Assembly: GCA_950071875.1 (NCBI GenBank)
Contig: CATMNW010000133.1
Location: forward strand, 1-6,980
DNA: 6,980 nucleotides
Source of the DNA: an uncultured Erythrobacteraceae bacterium
GTDB lineage: Bacteria > Pseudomonadota > Alphaproteobacteria > Sphingomonadales > Sphingomonadaceae
Reading direction: 5' to 3'
The notes beneath the pieces were generated by a model. The model ran no database searches. It worked only from the letters and a program-made list of their open reading frames with translations, and was not told the origin of the DNA. Every line of letters starts with the position of its first letter. Position 1 is the first letter of the stretch. This document shows positions 1 through 6,116 of the stretch, in pieces. A program made the translations under genes and the position numbers.

Positions 1-2
1 AG

Positions 3-71
3 CAATACTGGTCGGCGCGCGAACAGGCAGTCGGCGATCCCGTCAGGAACAGCAGCGGTGGCGACCCTTGA
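3..71 (+). CDS. 3' end of an unidentified gene overlapping the MBL gene (partial)
   Basis: Reading from base 3, the frame is open from the window edge to a TGA at 69-71 and gives 22 residues ending QYWSAREQAVGDPVRNSSGG-DP. The codons are mostly G or C at the third position and the peptide looks like ordinary protein. I therefore read it as the last part of a gene that begins left of the window. Its stop lies 14 bases inside the metallo-beta-lactamase-fold gene that starts at 58, so the two are probably co-transcribed and translationally coupled. No family can be assigned from 22 residues. The alternative is that frame 1, which is also open to the window edge, is coding and the MBL protein starts further upstream. 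The ribosome-binding-like AGGAA before base 58 argues against that. Confidence 0.45.
   Translation, partial: QYWSAREQAVGDPVRNSSGGDP
45..49 (+). promoter_or_regulatory. Ribosome binding site supporting the GTG start at 58
   Basis: AGGAA at 45-49 lies 8 bases before the GTG at 58, a normal Shine-Dalgarno spacing. It decides the start of the MBL gene, because the frame is open to the window edge and the first in-frame ATG (codon 25 or so) would remove the first beta strands. The site lies inside the coding sequence of the upstream overlapping gene. Confidence 0.45.
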
Positions 72-897
72 AATCTTCAACGTCGCGCATGGCCAATGTT
101 CGTTGATCTCAAGCGACTCCGGCGCGCACATGTTGATCGACTGTGGGCACAATGGAGGTACGGGTTGGCGACCTTCTGAAATGTTGGCTCGTCGTGGAGT
201 CCGTTGGCTCGACGAACTTGTAATTACCAACTGCGACGAAGACCATGCTAGCGATTTACCTCGGCTGCTGGAGACCGTCGACATTGGCTGCCTCACCCGC
301 AACCCAACAGTCTCGGGCAACGAACTCTACCGATTAAAGGCATCTGGGGGCATGGGCGCCGGCATCGCATCGCTCGTCGACATGACAATGCATTTCAACC
401 AGCCAGCGGGTTCACTTGCCGCCTTCGATGGGATGACATGCAGGATATTCTGGAACAGTTATCCTTACGATTTCGAAGACGAGAACAACCTCAGCCTGGT
501 GCTGGTGATGCGCTGGCCGGGCCGGCTAGGCATACCGGGCTTCTCGATATTGTACGGCGGTGACATGGAGAGGGAAGGTTGGCTGCGCCTTCTTGATCGA
601 TCTGACTTTCGCCGAGAAATGCACGACATTAACGTCTTTGTGGCGTCGCACCACGGTCGCTACAATGGGTACTGTCCCGAGTTGTTCGAATGGACCGGTC
701 TACAACCAGACATCTTTGTGGTCTCGGACTGCGGTATCCAGCACGCAACGCAAGAAACCATCGCGCTATATCGGCACCGTGCACGCGGCATCGAACACAA
801 CGGGACGCTGCGCCGCGTCATCACCACTCGACGAGATGGCTGGATACGCTTTCATATTTACGACGGACGAGCGCGCCTGCTGACCTCGAGCACATAG
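58..897 (+). CDS. Stand-alone ComEC-like metallo-beta-lactamase-fold hydrolase
   Basis: A 279-aa protein with no signal peptide or membrane segment, so probably cytoplasmic. It has the layout of the MBL domain found at the C-terminus of ComEC/Rec2, but without the membrane channel. In order: an N-terminal strand LEIFNVAHGQCSLI (residues 4-17), a second strand MLIDCG (25-30), the metal motif TNCDEDHASDL (57-67), GGD (167-169) and SHHGR (197-201). In ComEC-type proteins the metal motif reads H-x-D-x-D-H; here the first His is Asn58, while Asp60, Asp62 and His63 remain. Related stand-alone proteins often carry Asn there, so it may be a family trait rather than decay. The fold suggests a metal-dependent hydrolase, possibly acting on nucleic acid or a nucleotide, but the substrate is unknown. 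The GTG start is supported by AGGAA at 45-49 and by the match of the N-terminus to the family. The gene overlaps the tail of an upstream gene by 14 bp, which suggests a functional pair. Its codon use looks less GC-rich than that of the conjugation genes, consistent with separate acquisition. Confidence 0.85.
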   Translation: MATLEIFNVAHGQCSLISSDSGAHMLIDCGHNGGTGWRPSEMLARRGVRWLDELVITNCDEDHASDLPRLLETVDIGCLTRNPTVSGNELYRLKASGGMGAGIASLVDMTMHFNQPAGSLAAFDGMTCRIFWNSYPYDFEDENNLSLVLVMRWPGRLGIPGFSILYGGDMEREGWLRLLDRSDFRREMHDINVFVASHHGRYNGYCPELFEWTGLQPDIFVVSDCGIQHATQETIALYRHRARGIEHNGTLRRVITTRRDGWIRFHIYDGRARLLTSST

Positions 898-911
898 CGG
901 CATGCTCTCAG

Positions 912-1007
912 CGGCAGCTTTTGGGACCCGATGCGCTCAAGCAGAACGGCAGAAAATGGGGCGCATTGCCGCCGTTGGCGCTCCTGACTGATCGGCAGGC
1001 CTCTGGG
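912..1007 (+). repeat. Three imperfect short direct repeats, CGGCAG-N4/5-TGGG
   Basis: CGGCAG followed by TGGG occurs at 912-925 (spacer CTTT), 947-960 (spacer AAAA) and 993-1007 (spacer GCCTC). The repeats start 35 and 46 bp apart. They are short and imperfect and may be remnants of a dispersed intergenic element or chance similarity in GC-rich DNA. No function can be inferred. Confidence 0.25.
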
Positions 1008-1105
1008 CGAAAGCTCTGTCATCAAAGGATCGGGAGAAAAAATCCGAAAAAGGTTCTGCGAAGTGACGACTGCTCCCGCTTTATGCCCGCCAATCTCCGT
1101 CTAGG

Positions 1106-1121
1106 ATATGCAATGACATAT
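1106..1121 (+). promoter_or_regulatory. Operator candidate O1 for HipB (perfect ATATG-N6-CATAT)
   Basis: ATATG at 1106-1110 and CATAT at 1117-1121 form a perfect 5-bp inverted repeat with a 6-bp spacer. This is the first of four similar sites before hipB, with starts at 1106, 1136, 1180 and 1210. It is the farthest from the gene. A dimeric helix-turn-helix protein such as HipB would be expected to bind a site of this size and symmetry. The assignment to HipB is an inference from position and autoregulation in the family. Confidence 0.55.
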
Positions 1122-1135
1122 GTAAAGCCGACCAT

Positions 1136-1151
1136 ATATGTCTTTGCATAT
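1136..1151 (+). promoter_or_regulatory. Operator candidate O2 for HipB (perfect ATATG-N6-CATAT)
   Basis: ATATG at 1136-1140 and CATAT at 1147-1151 repeat the same inverted arms with the same 6-bp spacer, starting exactly 30 bp after O1. The site ends six bases before the putative -35 hexamer, so a bound repressor would contact or occlude RNA polymerase. The 30-bp step is close to three helical turns, putting O1 and O2 on nearly the same DNA face. Confidence 0.55.
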
Positions 1152-1156
1152 TTTCC

Positions 1157-1186
1157 TTGCTATTCTCACGGATGATCGTATATGCT
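1157..1186 (+). promoter_or_regulatory. Putative hipBA promoter
   Basis: TTGCTA at 1157-1162 and TATGCT at 1181-1186 are separated by 18 bp and resemble -35 and -10 hexamers. An alternative -10 is TAAAAT at 1186-1191, with TTCTCA at 1163-1168 and a 17-bp spacer. Either would start transcription about 30-35 bases before the hipB ATG. The -10 region lies inside operator candidate O3, which fits autorepression. The exact start site cannot be set from sequence alone. Confidence 0.45.
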
Positions 1187-1195
1187 AAAATATAT
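1180..1195 (+). promoter_or_regulatory. Operator candidate O3 for HipB (one mismatch)
   Basis: ATATG at 1180-1184 and TATAT at 1191-1195 match the ATATG-N6-CATAT pattern with one mismatch in the right arm. The site covers both candidate -10 hexamers of the hipBA promoter. A second, larger inverted repeat, ATATGCT (1180-1186) and AGCATAT (1207-1213), links O3 to O4. Confidence 0.5.
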
Positions 1196-1209
1196 AACAG
1201 TCGATCAGC

Positions 1210-1225
1210 ATATGCAGAAACCTAT
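1210..1225 (+). promoter_or_regulatory. Operator candidate O4 for HipB (one mismatch)
   Basis: ATATG at 1210-1214 and CCTAT at 1221-1225 match the pattern with one mismatch in the right arm, starting exactly 30 bp after O3 and so repeating the O1-O2 step. The left arm is embedded in the 8-bp palindrome GCATATGC (1208-1215). The site ends two bases before the hipB start codon and overlaps where a ribosome binding site would be. Confidence 0.4.
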
Positions 1226-1227
1226 TT

Positions 1228-1851
1228 ATGAGTACGGCAATCGAAGACATCGCCGCAAGCATCAAAGCGGCTCGGATAGCAAAAGGCTTTACCCAGAAAG
1301 AGCTGGGTGAGCGGGTGGGCTTGCCTCAAAGCCATATCTCCAAAATCGAAGGCGGGAGTGTAGACCTACAGATTTCCAGCCTCGTCGAAATAGCGCGCGC
1401 GCTCGACCTCGAACTGAAGCTAGTGCCTCGAAGGACCGTACCGGCGATCGAAGGCGTAGTTCGCTCACAGCGCGAAAGAAGCGAGGCAAGTCGAGTGCTC
1501 GCAACGATTGCCGAAACCAACCGGTTCGCCGAGCGAGTACGGGAGAGCTATCCGAGCGTCACCGAAGTGACCGAGCTTCAAAGCGCACTTAAGGATATCC
1601 AGGCCGTTAATTTCACTCCCGAAACGCTCAAAGCCATCGAGCAGGCCTTGCAGCCCGTCGCTCATCTGAAAAAGCATCTCCAGGATCTCGGCTGGGCGCT
1701 TGAGCAGCAAGAGGGAAGGAAGAAACTCGCCCAACAGGTCGCGGCATCCACACGGGCACTCCAACACGTCAGAAACCTGCAGGTTCACGCAATCGATCGA
1801 GGTAGTGCCCGCAGACGGCCTGCTTACCGGCTTGAGGACGACGCCACATGA
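1228..1851 (+). CDS. hipB: HipB-like Xre-family antitoxin/repressor with a long C-terminal extension
   Basis: A 207-aa protein that should bind DNA as a dimer, repress its own operon and neutralise the HipA kinase. The N-terminal helix-turn-helix spans about residues 6-65, with FTQKELGERVGL (21-32) and QSHISKIEGG (34-43) as the positioning and recognition helices. RALDLELKLVPRR (57-69) follows, as is typical where HipB-like proteins form their dimer strand. Residues about 75-185 are an added, mostly helical and charged region, and the tail 190-201 is basic. E. coli HipB is only 88 aa, so the extension is unusual and its role is not evident. The ATG at 1228 has only a weak purine stretch (GCAGAAA) upstream, so initiation may be inefficient. 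The stop overlaps the hipA start as ATGA, indicating an operon. Regulation is probably through the four inverted repeats at 1106-1225. Confidence 0.85.
   Translation: MSTAIEDIAASIKAARIAKGFTQKELGERVGLPQSHISKIEGGSVDLQISSLVEIARALDLELKLVPRRTVPAIEGVVRSQRERSEASRVLATIAETNRFAERVRESYPSVTEVTELQSALKDIQAVNFTPETLKAIEQALQPVAHLKKHLQDLGWALEQQEGRKKLAQQVAASTRALQHVRNLQVHAIDRGSARRRPAYRLEDDAT
1834..1838 (+). promoter_or_regulatory. hipA ribosome binding site inside hipB
   Basis: GAGGA at 1834-1838 sits 9 bases before the hipA ATG at 1848, within the last codons of hipB. Together with the ATGA overlap it supports coupled translation and confirms the hipA start. It is stronger than anything before hipB, so the toxin has the better initiation signal. 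Confidence 0.5.
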
Positions 1852-3062
1852 TCGACGCAGCGGCTCTCGATATCTTTCTGGGTAAGACGCGCGTTGGAAC
1901 CATTGCGCGCCTCGATGGAGATGCGAGCATCTTCACATTCGACGAAGTCTACCTTTCCGACCAGGAGCGGCCGACGCTGTCGCTGGCCTACAAGGACGCG
2001 AACGGCGAAATCATTGCGGACACACGCAGCTATCGAACGAAAATCGAGCCGTTCTTCTCCAACCTCCTTCCCGAAGGCACGCTTCGCGACTATCTGGCCC
2101 GCCGCGCGGGCGTGAAAGCCGTGCGCGAGTACCACCTTCTCACACAGCTCGGACACGATCTTCCCGGCGCAGTGCGCGCCGTCGCCGTCGATGCCGAGGA
2201 AACGGAGGCCGACGAGCTAGATGAAGAAGCGGCGGGGAAGCAGGCAGAGCGCGCGCTGCGCTTCTCGCTTGCCGGCGTGCAACTCAAATTCTCGGCTATC
2301 AAAGCCCAGGGCAAGAATGGCGGACTGACGATCCCAGTCACAGGCAGCGGCGGCGACTGGATCGTCAAGCTGCCCTCTGCGAGACATCCGGACGTGCCCG
2401 AGGCTGAATTCGCAGCGATGAAACTGGCGGCAAAGATCGGGATCGACGTACCTGAAATCGGCCTTGTGCCTCTCGATCAGATCGATGGCATACCCGAAGG
2501 TATCACCCGTTACGGAGAGTCCGCTTTTGCCATCCGGCGCTTCGACCGGGGGGAAGAGGGACCCGTGCACACCGAAGACTTCGCCCAGGTGTTCGGTGTC
2601 TTTGCAGACGATAAATACGAGAATGCGAGCTACCGCCAGATCCTCAGCGTGCTGGCGATCGAGACCGACGAGCAAAGCGTGATCGAATTCGTCCGCCGGC
2701 TCACCTACTCGGTGCTGATCGGCAATGGCGACATGCACCTCAAGAACTGGTCGTTGATTTATCCGGACCGGCGCAACGCGCTGCTGGCACCTGCCTATGA
2801 CCTGCTTTCGACGCTCGCCTATATCCCAGGCGACGATGCTGCACTCAAGTTTCATAGCTCGCGCGAGTGGGCATCCTACACCTATGACGAACTCGAGACG
2901 ATCGCCGACAAGGCAAGGCTGCCTGCCAAATTGATCACCGCGACAGCGAAGGATGTCGTTGCACAGTTCGACGACGCCTGGAGCAGCGAAAGCGGACACC
3001 TGCCCTTCCCCGATGACGTGCGAAGCGCGATTGAGAGGCATCGCAAGACTCTTGCGATCTGA
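1848..3062 (+). CDS. hipA: HipA-family serine/threonine kinase toxin
   Basis: A 404-aa toxin of the HipBA system. E. coli HipA phosphorylates glutamyl-tRNA synthetase GltX, halting translation and producing dormant, drug-tolerant cells; the target here is not known. Residues about 3-112 are the N-subdomain-1 (couple_hipA) region, with EPFFSNLLPEG (67-77). An acidic linker follows (about 115-135). The kinase core has FSLAGVQLKFSA (139-150), matching the E. coli P-loop with its autophosphorylated serine (here Ser140), IVKLP with Lys174, AIRRFDR (228-234), the catalytic loop GNGDMHLKN with Asp295 (292-300), and the metal-binding APAYD with Asp318 (314-318). All key residues are present, so it appears active. 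Its length is near the family norm. Because the N-subdomain is part of this protein, this is a two-gene hipBA and not a split HipBST arrangement. It overlaps hipB by 4 bp. Confidence 0.93.
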   Translation: MIDAAALDIFLGKTRVGTIARLDGDASIFTFDEVYLSDQERPTLSLAYKDANGEIIADTRSYRTKIEPFFSNLLPEGTLRDYLARRAGVKAVREYHLLTQLGHDLPGAVRAVAVDAEETEADELDEEAAGKQAERALRFSLAGVQLKFSAIKAQGKNGGLTIPVTGSGGDWIVKLPSARHPDVPEAEFAAMKLAAKIGIDVPEIGLVPLDQIDGIPEGITRYGESAFAIRRFDRGEEGPVHTEDFAQVFGVFADDKYENASYRQILSVLAIETDEQSVIEFVRRLTYSVLIGNGDMHLKNWSLIYPDRRNALLAPAYDLLSTLAYIPGDDAALKFHSSREWASYTYDELETIADKARLPAKLITATAKDVVAQFDDAWSSESGHLPFPDDVRSAIERHRKTLAI

Positions 3063-3155
3063 GAGCGGTTCCGAAATCCGGCCGTTCGCGTGTAAGCACC
3101 ACACGGATCAGCTGCCGGGCCCAATTCGTCAGAAAATCTGGCACATAGCGGCCCT

Positions 3156-6068
3156 TCAAATCCCGAAATCCAGCGTCTTGCTCTTGCTTCGGGCGAGTTC
3201 CTTTTCGGCCTTGTTGGCCTCTTCCGGTTTTGGCCGATCAAGTTCGCCGTTATTCTTTTCTGTCGCAACCACCTGTGCGGTGACCTCGAGGGCCGAGGCC
3301 TTCTCGCCTTTGTTGCGTGCCACGGCTGCTCCGAGCCTGTCCGAACTGTCGACGACCAGTGTCAGGTGATCGCGAAGCCTCGTGATCGTCACCAGGAACG
3401 TCTTCTGGTTCGACAGGTTGCGCTCGCGGCTGTCCATGACGGCTATGCCGCGATCGGATGTCAGACCCTGCGCCATGTGGGCGTTGAGCGCATAGGCAAG
3501 ATCGATCCGCTTCAGCATCGGATCGTCCTTTTTGAGCTCGACTTGGTCTCCCTTGGAAGTTTCGAAAGTGACCTTCCCGCCAACAACGGCAACCACCCTG
3601 GCCTGGTCGGCATTGAAGAGGCCGCGGCGATGATCGTTGCGGGTCCATCGGATCCGGTCGCCTTCATGGATCTCGAGCTTCCTCGGCTCATGCAAAGTCA
3701 GATTCTGGTCGCCCTTCCCTGCCCTGATCCGTGCCGGGTCGAACCGGAACCGCTTGCCGCGCTTGTCCGCAACTTCGACCTGCCTGCCCTTCCGGTCCTG
3801 TCCCAGGACACGATACTCGCCCGCTGACAGTCCCAGGGCCTGTTGCTTTCTCGAGACCTCGAGAACCCGGCCAGGCTGATAGGCCGAGAGATGTCGCAGC
3901 TCCTCGCGGGTCGCGTTGACGCGGTCCAGCACTCCGAGCTCGGCCTTGCCCGGACCGATCTCGCCATTGGCGAGAAGTCCTTGCTGGACAGCAGCATTGA
4001 CCGCTGAGCGGATTGCACGGCCCGAGGCGTAGATCGATGTCCGCGCACGGGCGTCCTTGTCGAGCGCTAACCAGGTCTCAGCAGCGACCAGCGCGCCATC
4101 GCCCCTGCCCTCGACCGTGTGCGGCTGCAGGTGACGCAGCGCCGTGCGCACATCACCCGCCTGCGCTGCTGCCTGCGCCTCGCGAACGACAGGGTCGCGG
4201 GCGCGCAGGTTGGTCGCCATTTCAGCGCTTGCCATACCCGTCCGCTGCAGGAGCGCGAAGGGTTTGCCCGCATCGACTGCGCCGAGCTGCTTGCGGTCCC
4301 CCATCAGGACCAGGCGGTGAACGCCAGCCAGATTGGCAAGGCGGGCGAGCTTTTCCTTGTCCTCGTTCGAGACCATCGATGCTTCGTCGAGCACGAGCAC
4401 ATGGTCCTTCAGCGCTGCCTTTGCCTCCAAACGCAGCACCGCGTTACCGGGATCGTCGAGCAGCTTGTTCCAGCCACCAAGGAACCGGGCCAGCGTCTGC
4501 GAGGCTATACCGGTGTCGCGTTCGAGCATCTGGACGAGCGTGTTCTGGATCGCGAGCCCGATGACCGGGCGGCCCTCGTCGCGCAACACCGCGGCGACGG
4601 GCTTCAAAACACTGCTTTTGCCGGCCCCTGCAATTCCCTGGACCGCGATCGTTCGATCCTCGGACGTCAGGATCAGCTTCGCCGCCCCGAGCTGACCCTC
4701 GTTGAGACGGAACCCCTGCCCTGTCATTGCAGCGGCCTGGACACGATCAGTCGCGCTTTTCGGCTCAACTGCAGATGAGCTCGCACCCTTGCCGGCGGCA
4801 ACCTCGGACACGATCCGCTGCTCGGTCAGCACCTCGTCACGCGAGGCGAGCCAGCCCTTGTGCTCTCCCATCCCTGCTATGAGCTCGCCAGAGCGCACCA
4901 AGGCGCGGGTCCGTTTCTCGATATCAGCAATCGTCGCTGGCAACCCGAAATCGAGCGCAGCCTTGTAGAGCGCGGTGCGCTCGAAGGCAGCCTCGCGCTG
5001 CGAAAGATGACGCACCGCCGAAGCGACGGCCTGTGCCGCTGCGATCGTCTCACGGTCCTGTCTGAGGACCGACTTGGGCACAAGCGGATCAGCCGGATCG
5101 CCCCTGACATGCGCGGCGAAGCGTCCCAGCCATGCGCGCCCGCGCTCGACAAGCGAGCCGAACCTGCCAGTTTCGATCGACTGTTTCAGTGAGCGGGTCT
5201 GCGCCCGCTCGACCAAGGGCGCGAGGTCCAGCCCGATCGATTTCGCGGTGTCGCTCCATTGCATGCCGAGGGCCTCGCGGTCCTCGATCCCGTCCTTGCT
5301 CGCGCGCGTATCGAGCGCGGCAATGCGGCCCGCTTCAAGACCAGAACCGCGCCGTGCATCGAGCACTTCCTGGCGGCGGCTCGAGAACGCCATGACCTGT
5401 TCGCGGGTGATACCGCGCGCTTCGAAATTGCCGTGCTTGAGGGTCGGTCCCGGCTCATAGCCAAGCTTCTCGACCGCGACGCGAAAGCGCGCCATTGCGA
5501 TAGAATTGAGCGTGGTGTTGAGCTGCCAGAGCCGATCATTCTTGAGCGTTCGCCACTTGCCGTCCTTGCCTTGCGTGACATTGGCGATGACCGCATGGAA
5601 ATGGAGGTTCGGCTCCTGGTTACGGTTGGTGTCGTGCTGGAACAGGCCGATCGCGAGGTTCCCGGTGGCCTGTGTGACGGTTTTGCCTTTCTCGACCATC
5701 CGGGTCTCGGCCGCATTCTTCTCAGCCCAGTGCAGCGCTTCGAGGACGGCTTCGCGGTAGGCGGCAATGATCCGCTCATCCTTCCCGACGAGCGCCAGCA
5801 GCGACCAGCTCTTGGGAACGGAGAAAGTGAGGTCTGTACCCGGGCGGTGTGCCTGCCCGGGATTGCCGACGCTGCTGCCGTCGGGCAGCTCGCCTCTCAG
5901 CAACGCGTCGAACGTTTGGGCCTCGACCTTGCCATTGAGACCAAGGCGCTTTGCACCCTCGCCCACCCACTGCCCCGAACGGTCGGCATCGGCGCTCGCG
6001 TAGTAATTGTCCGAGGCGAAGTAGCTCGCCGCGGCCGAAGGCGAGCGGACATTGGCGACGGAAAGCAT
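3156..6068 (-). CDS. mobF: MobF-family conjugative relaxase-helicase (TrwC/TraI type)
   Basis: A complete 970-aa bifunctional protein, close to TrwC of R388 in length. It cleaves the nic site in the plasmid oriT, stays covalently bound to the 5' end, and unwinds the strand 5'-3' as it is exported. The relaxase domain (about 1-300) has Tyr16 and the tandem Tyr22-Tyr23 (NYYAS) as candidate nucleophiles, GTDLTFSVPKSWS (77-89), and the metal-binding triad His145, His156 and His158 (LHFHAV, 155-160). The SF1B/RecD2-like helicase (about 445-910) has Walker A GIAGAGKSS (478-486), Walker B VLDEASM (559-565), LMGDRKQLGAVDAG (588-601), NLRARD (620-625), AHMAQGLTSDRG (863-874) and VTITRLRDHLTLVVD (893-907). 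The last 60 residues are charged and end LDFGI. The ATG at 6068 gives the canonical N-terminus, and an in-frame TGA lies 12 bases upstream. The ribosome site is weak (AGAGAAAG, about 14 bases away). It lies 48 bp after traD on the same strand and was probably transcribed with it. Confidence 0.95.
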   Translation of the reverse strand: MLSVANVRSPSAAASYFASDNYYASADADRSGQWVGEGAKRLGLNGKVEAQTFDALLRGELPDGSSVGNPGQAHRPGTDLTFSVPKSWSLLALVGKDERIIAAYREAVLEALHWAEKNAAETRMVEKGKTVTQATGNLAIGLFQHDTNRNQEPNLHFHAVIANVTQGKDGKWRTLKNDRLWQLNTTLNSIAMARFRVAVEKLGYEPGPTLKHGNFEARGITREQVMAFSSRRQEVLDARRGSGLEAGRIAALDTRASKDGIEDREALGMQWSDTAKSIGLDLAPLVERAQTRSLKQSIETGRFGSLVERGRAWLGRFAAHVRGDPADPLVPKSVLRQDRETIAAAQAVASAVRHLSQREAAFERTALYKAALDFGLPATIADIEKRTRALVRSGELIAGMGEHKGWLASRDEVLTEQRIVSEVAAGKGASSSAVEPKSATDRVQAAAMTGQGFRLNEGQLGAAKLILTSEDRTIAVQGIAGAGKSSVLKPVAAVLRDEGRPVIGLAIQNTLVQMLERDTGIASQTLARFLGGWNKLLDDPGNAVLRLEAKAALKDHVLVLDEASMVSNEDKEKLARLANLAGVHRLVLMGDRKQLGAVDAGKPFALLQRTGMASAEMATNLRARDPVVREAQAAAQAGDVRTALRHLQPHTVEGRGDGALVAAETWLALDKDARARTSIYASGRAIRSAVNAAVQQGLLANGEIGPGKAELGVLDRVNATREELRHLSAYQPGRVLEVSRKQQALGLSAGEYRVLGQDRKGRQVEVADKRGKRFRFDPARIRAGKGDQNLTLHEPRKLEIHEGDRIRWTRNDHRRGLFNADQARVVAVVGGKVTFETSKGDQVELKKDDPMLKRIDLAYALNAHMAQGLTSDRGIAVMDSRERNLSNQKTFLVTITRLRDHLTLVVDSSDRLGAAVARNKGEKASALEVTAQVVATEKNNGELDRPKPEEANKAEKELARSKSKTLDFGI

Positions 6069-6116
6069 GTGCTGGGATCACTTTCTCTTGGCCCTCGTCC
6101 CCTCCCCTGTTGGGCG

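Larger units (their letters stand above)
898..1227 (+). other. 330-bp gene-free region between the MBL gene and hipBA
   Basis: The left two-thirds (about 898-1100) is moderately GC-rich. It holds no convincing gene, only three imperfect CGGCAG-N4/5-TGGG repeats. No hairpin followed by a T-run was found after the MBL stop. The right third (about 1100-1227) becomes sharply AT-rich and carries the hipBA promoter and four inverted-repeat operator candidates. Open frames crossing the left part (for example 690-1175) have arginine- and histidine-rich, non-protein-like translations and overlap the MBL gene out of frame. Confidence 0.6.

Noticed and set aside
690..1175. 161-codon plus-strand frame spanning the end of the MBL gene and the intergenic region
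   Set aside because: More than 200 bases overlap the MBL gene out of frame, and the translation is rich in Arg, His and Ser with no domain. It would also run into the operator array.
2217..3104. 295-codon open frame on the minus strand opposite hipA
   Set aside because: It lies fully opposite conserved HipA kinase motifs and mirrors GC-rich codon structure; no domain was recognised.
3089..3105. Small hairpin CGTGT-N7-ACACG between the hipA and mobF stops, considered as a terminator
   Set aside because: The stem is only 5 bp, the next pair mismatches, and no T-run follows on either strand.
2882..3268. Minus-strand open frames across the hipA-mobF junction, including 2935-3159
   Set aside because: They overlap the ends of both supported genes in other frames. 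The portion in the gap reads somewhat like protein, but there is no start signal or family match, so I could not support a gene.
6069..6116. Possible oriT or promoter between traD and mobF
   Set aside because: The 48-bp gap has a purine-rich run on the minus strand, but no inverted repeat with a nic-like site and no promoter hexamers. Transfer origins of MobF elements need not lie here.
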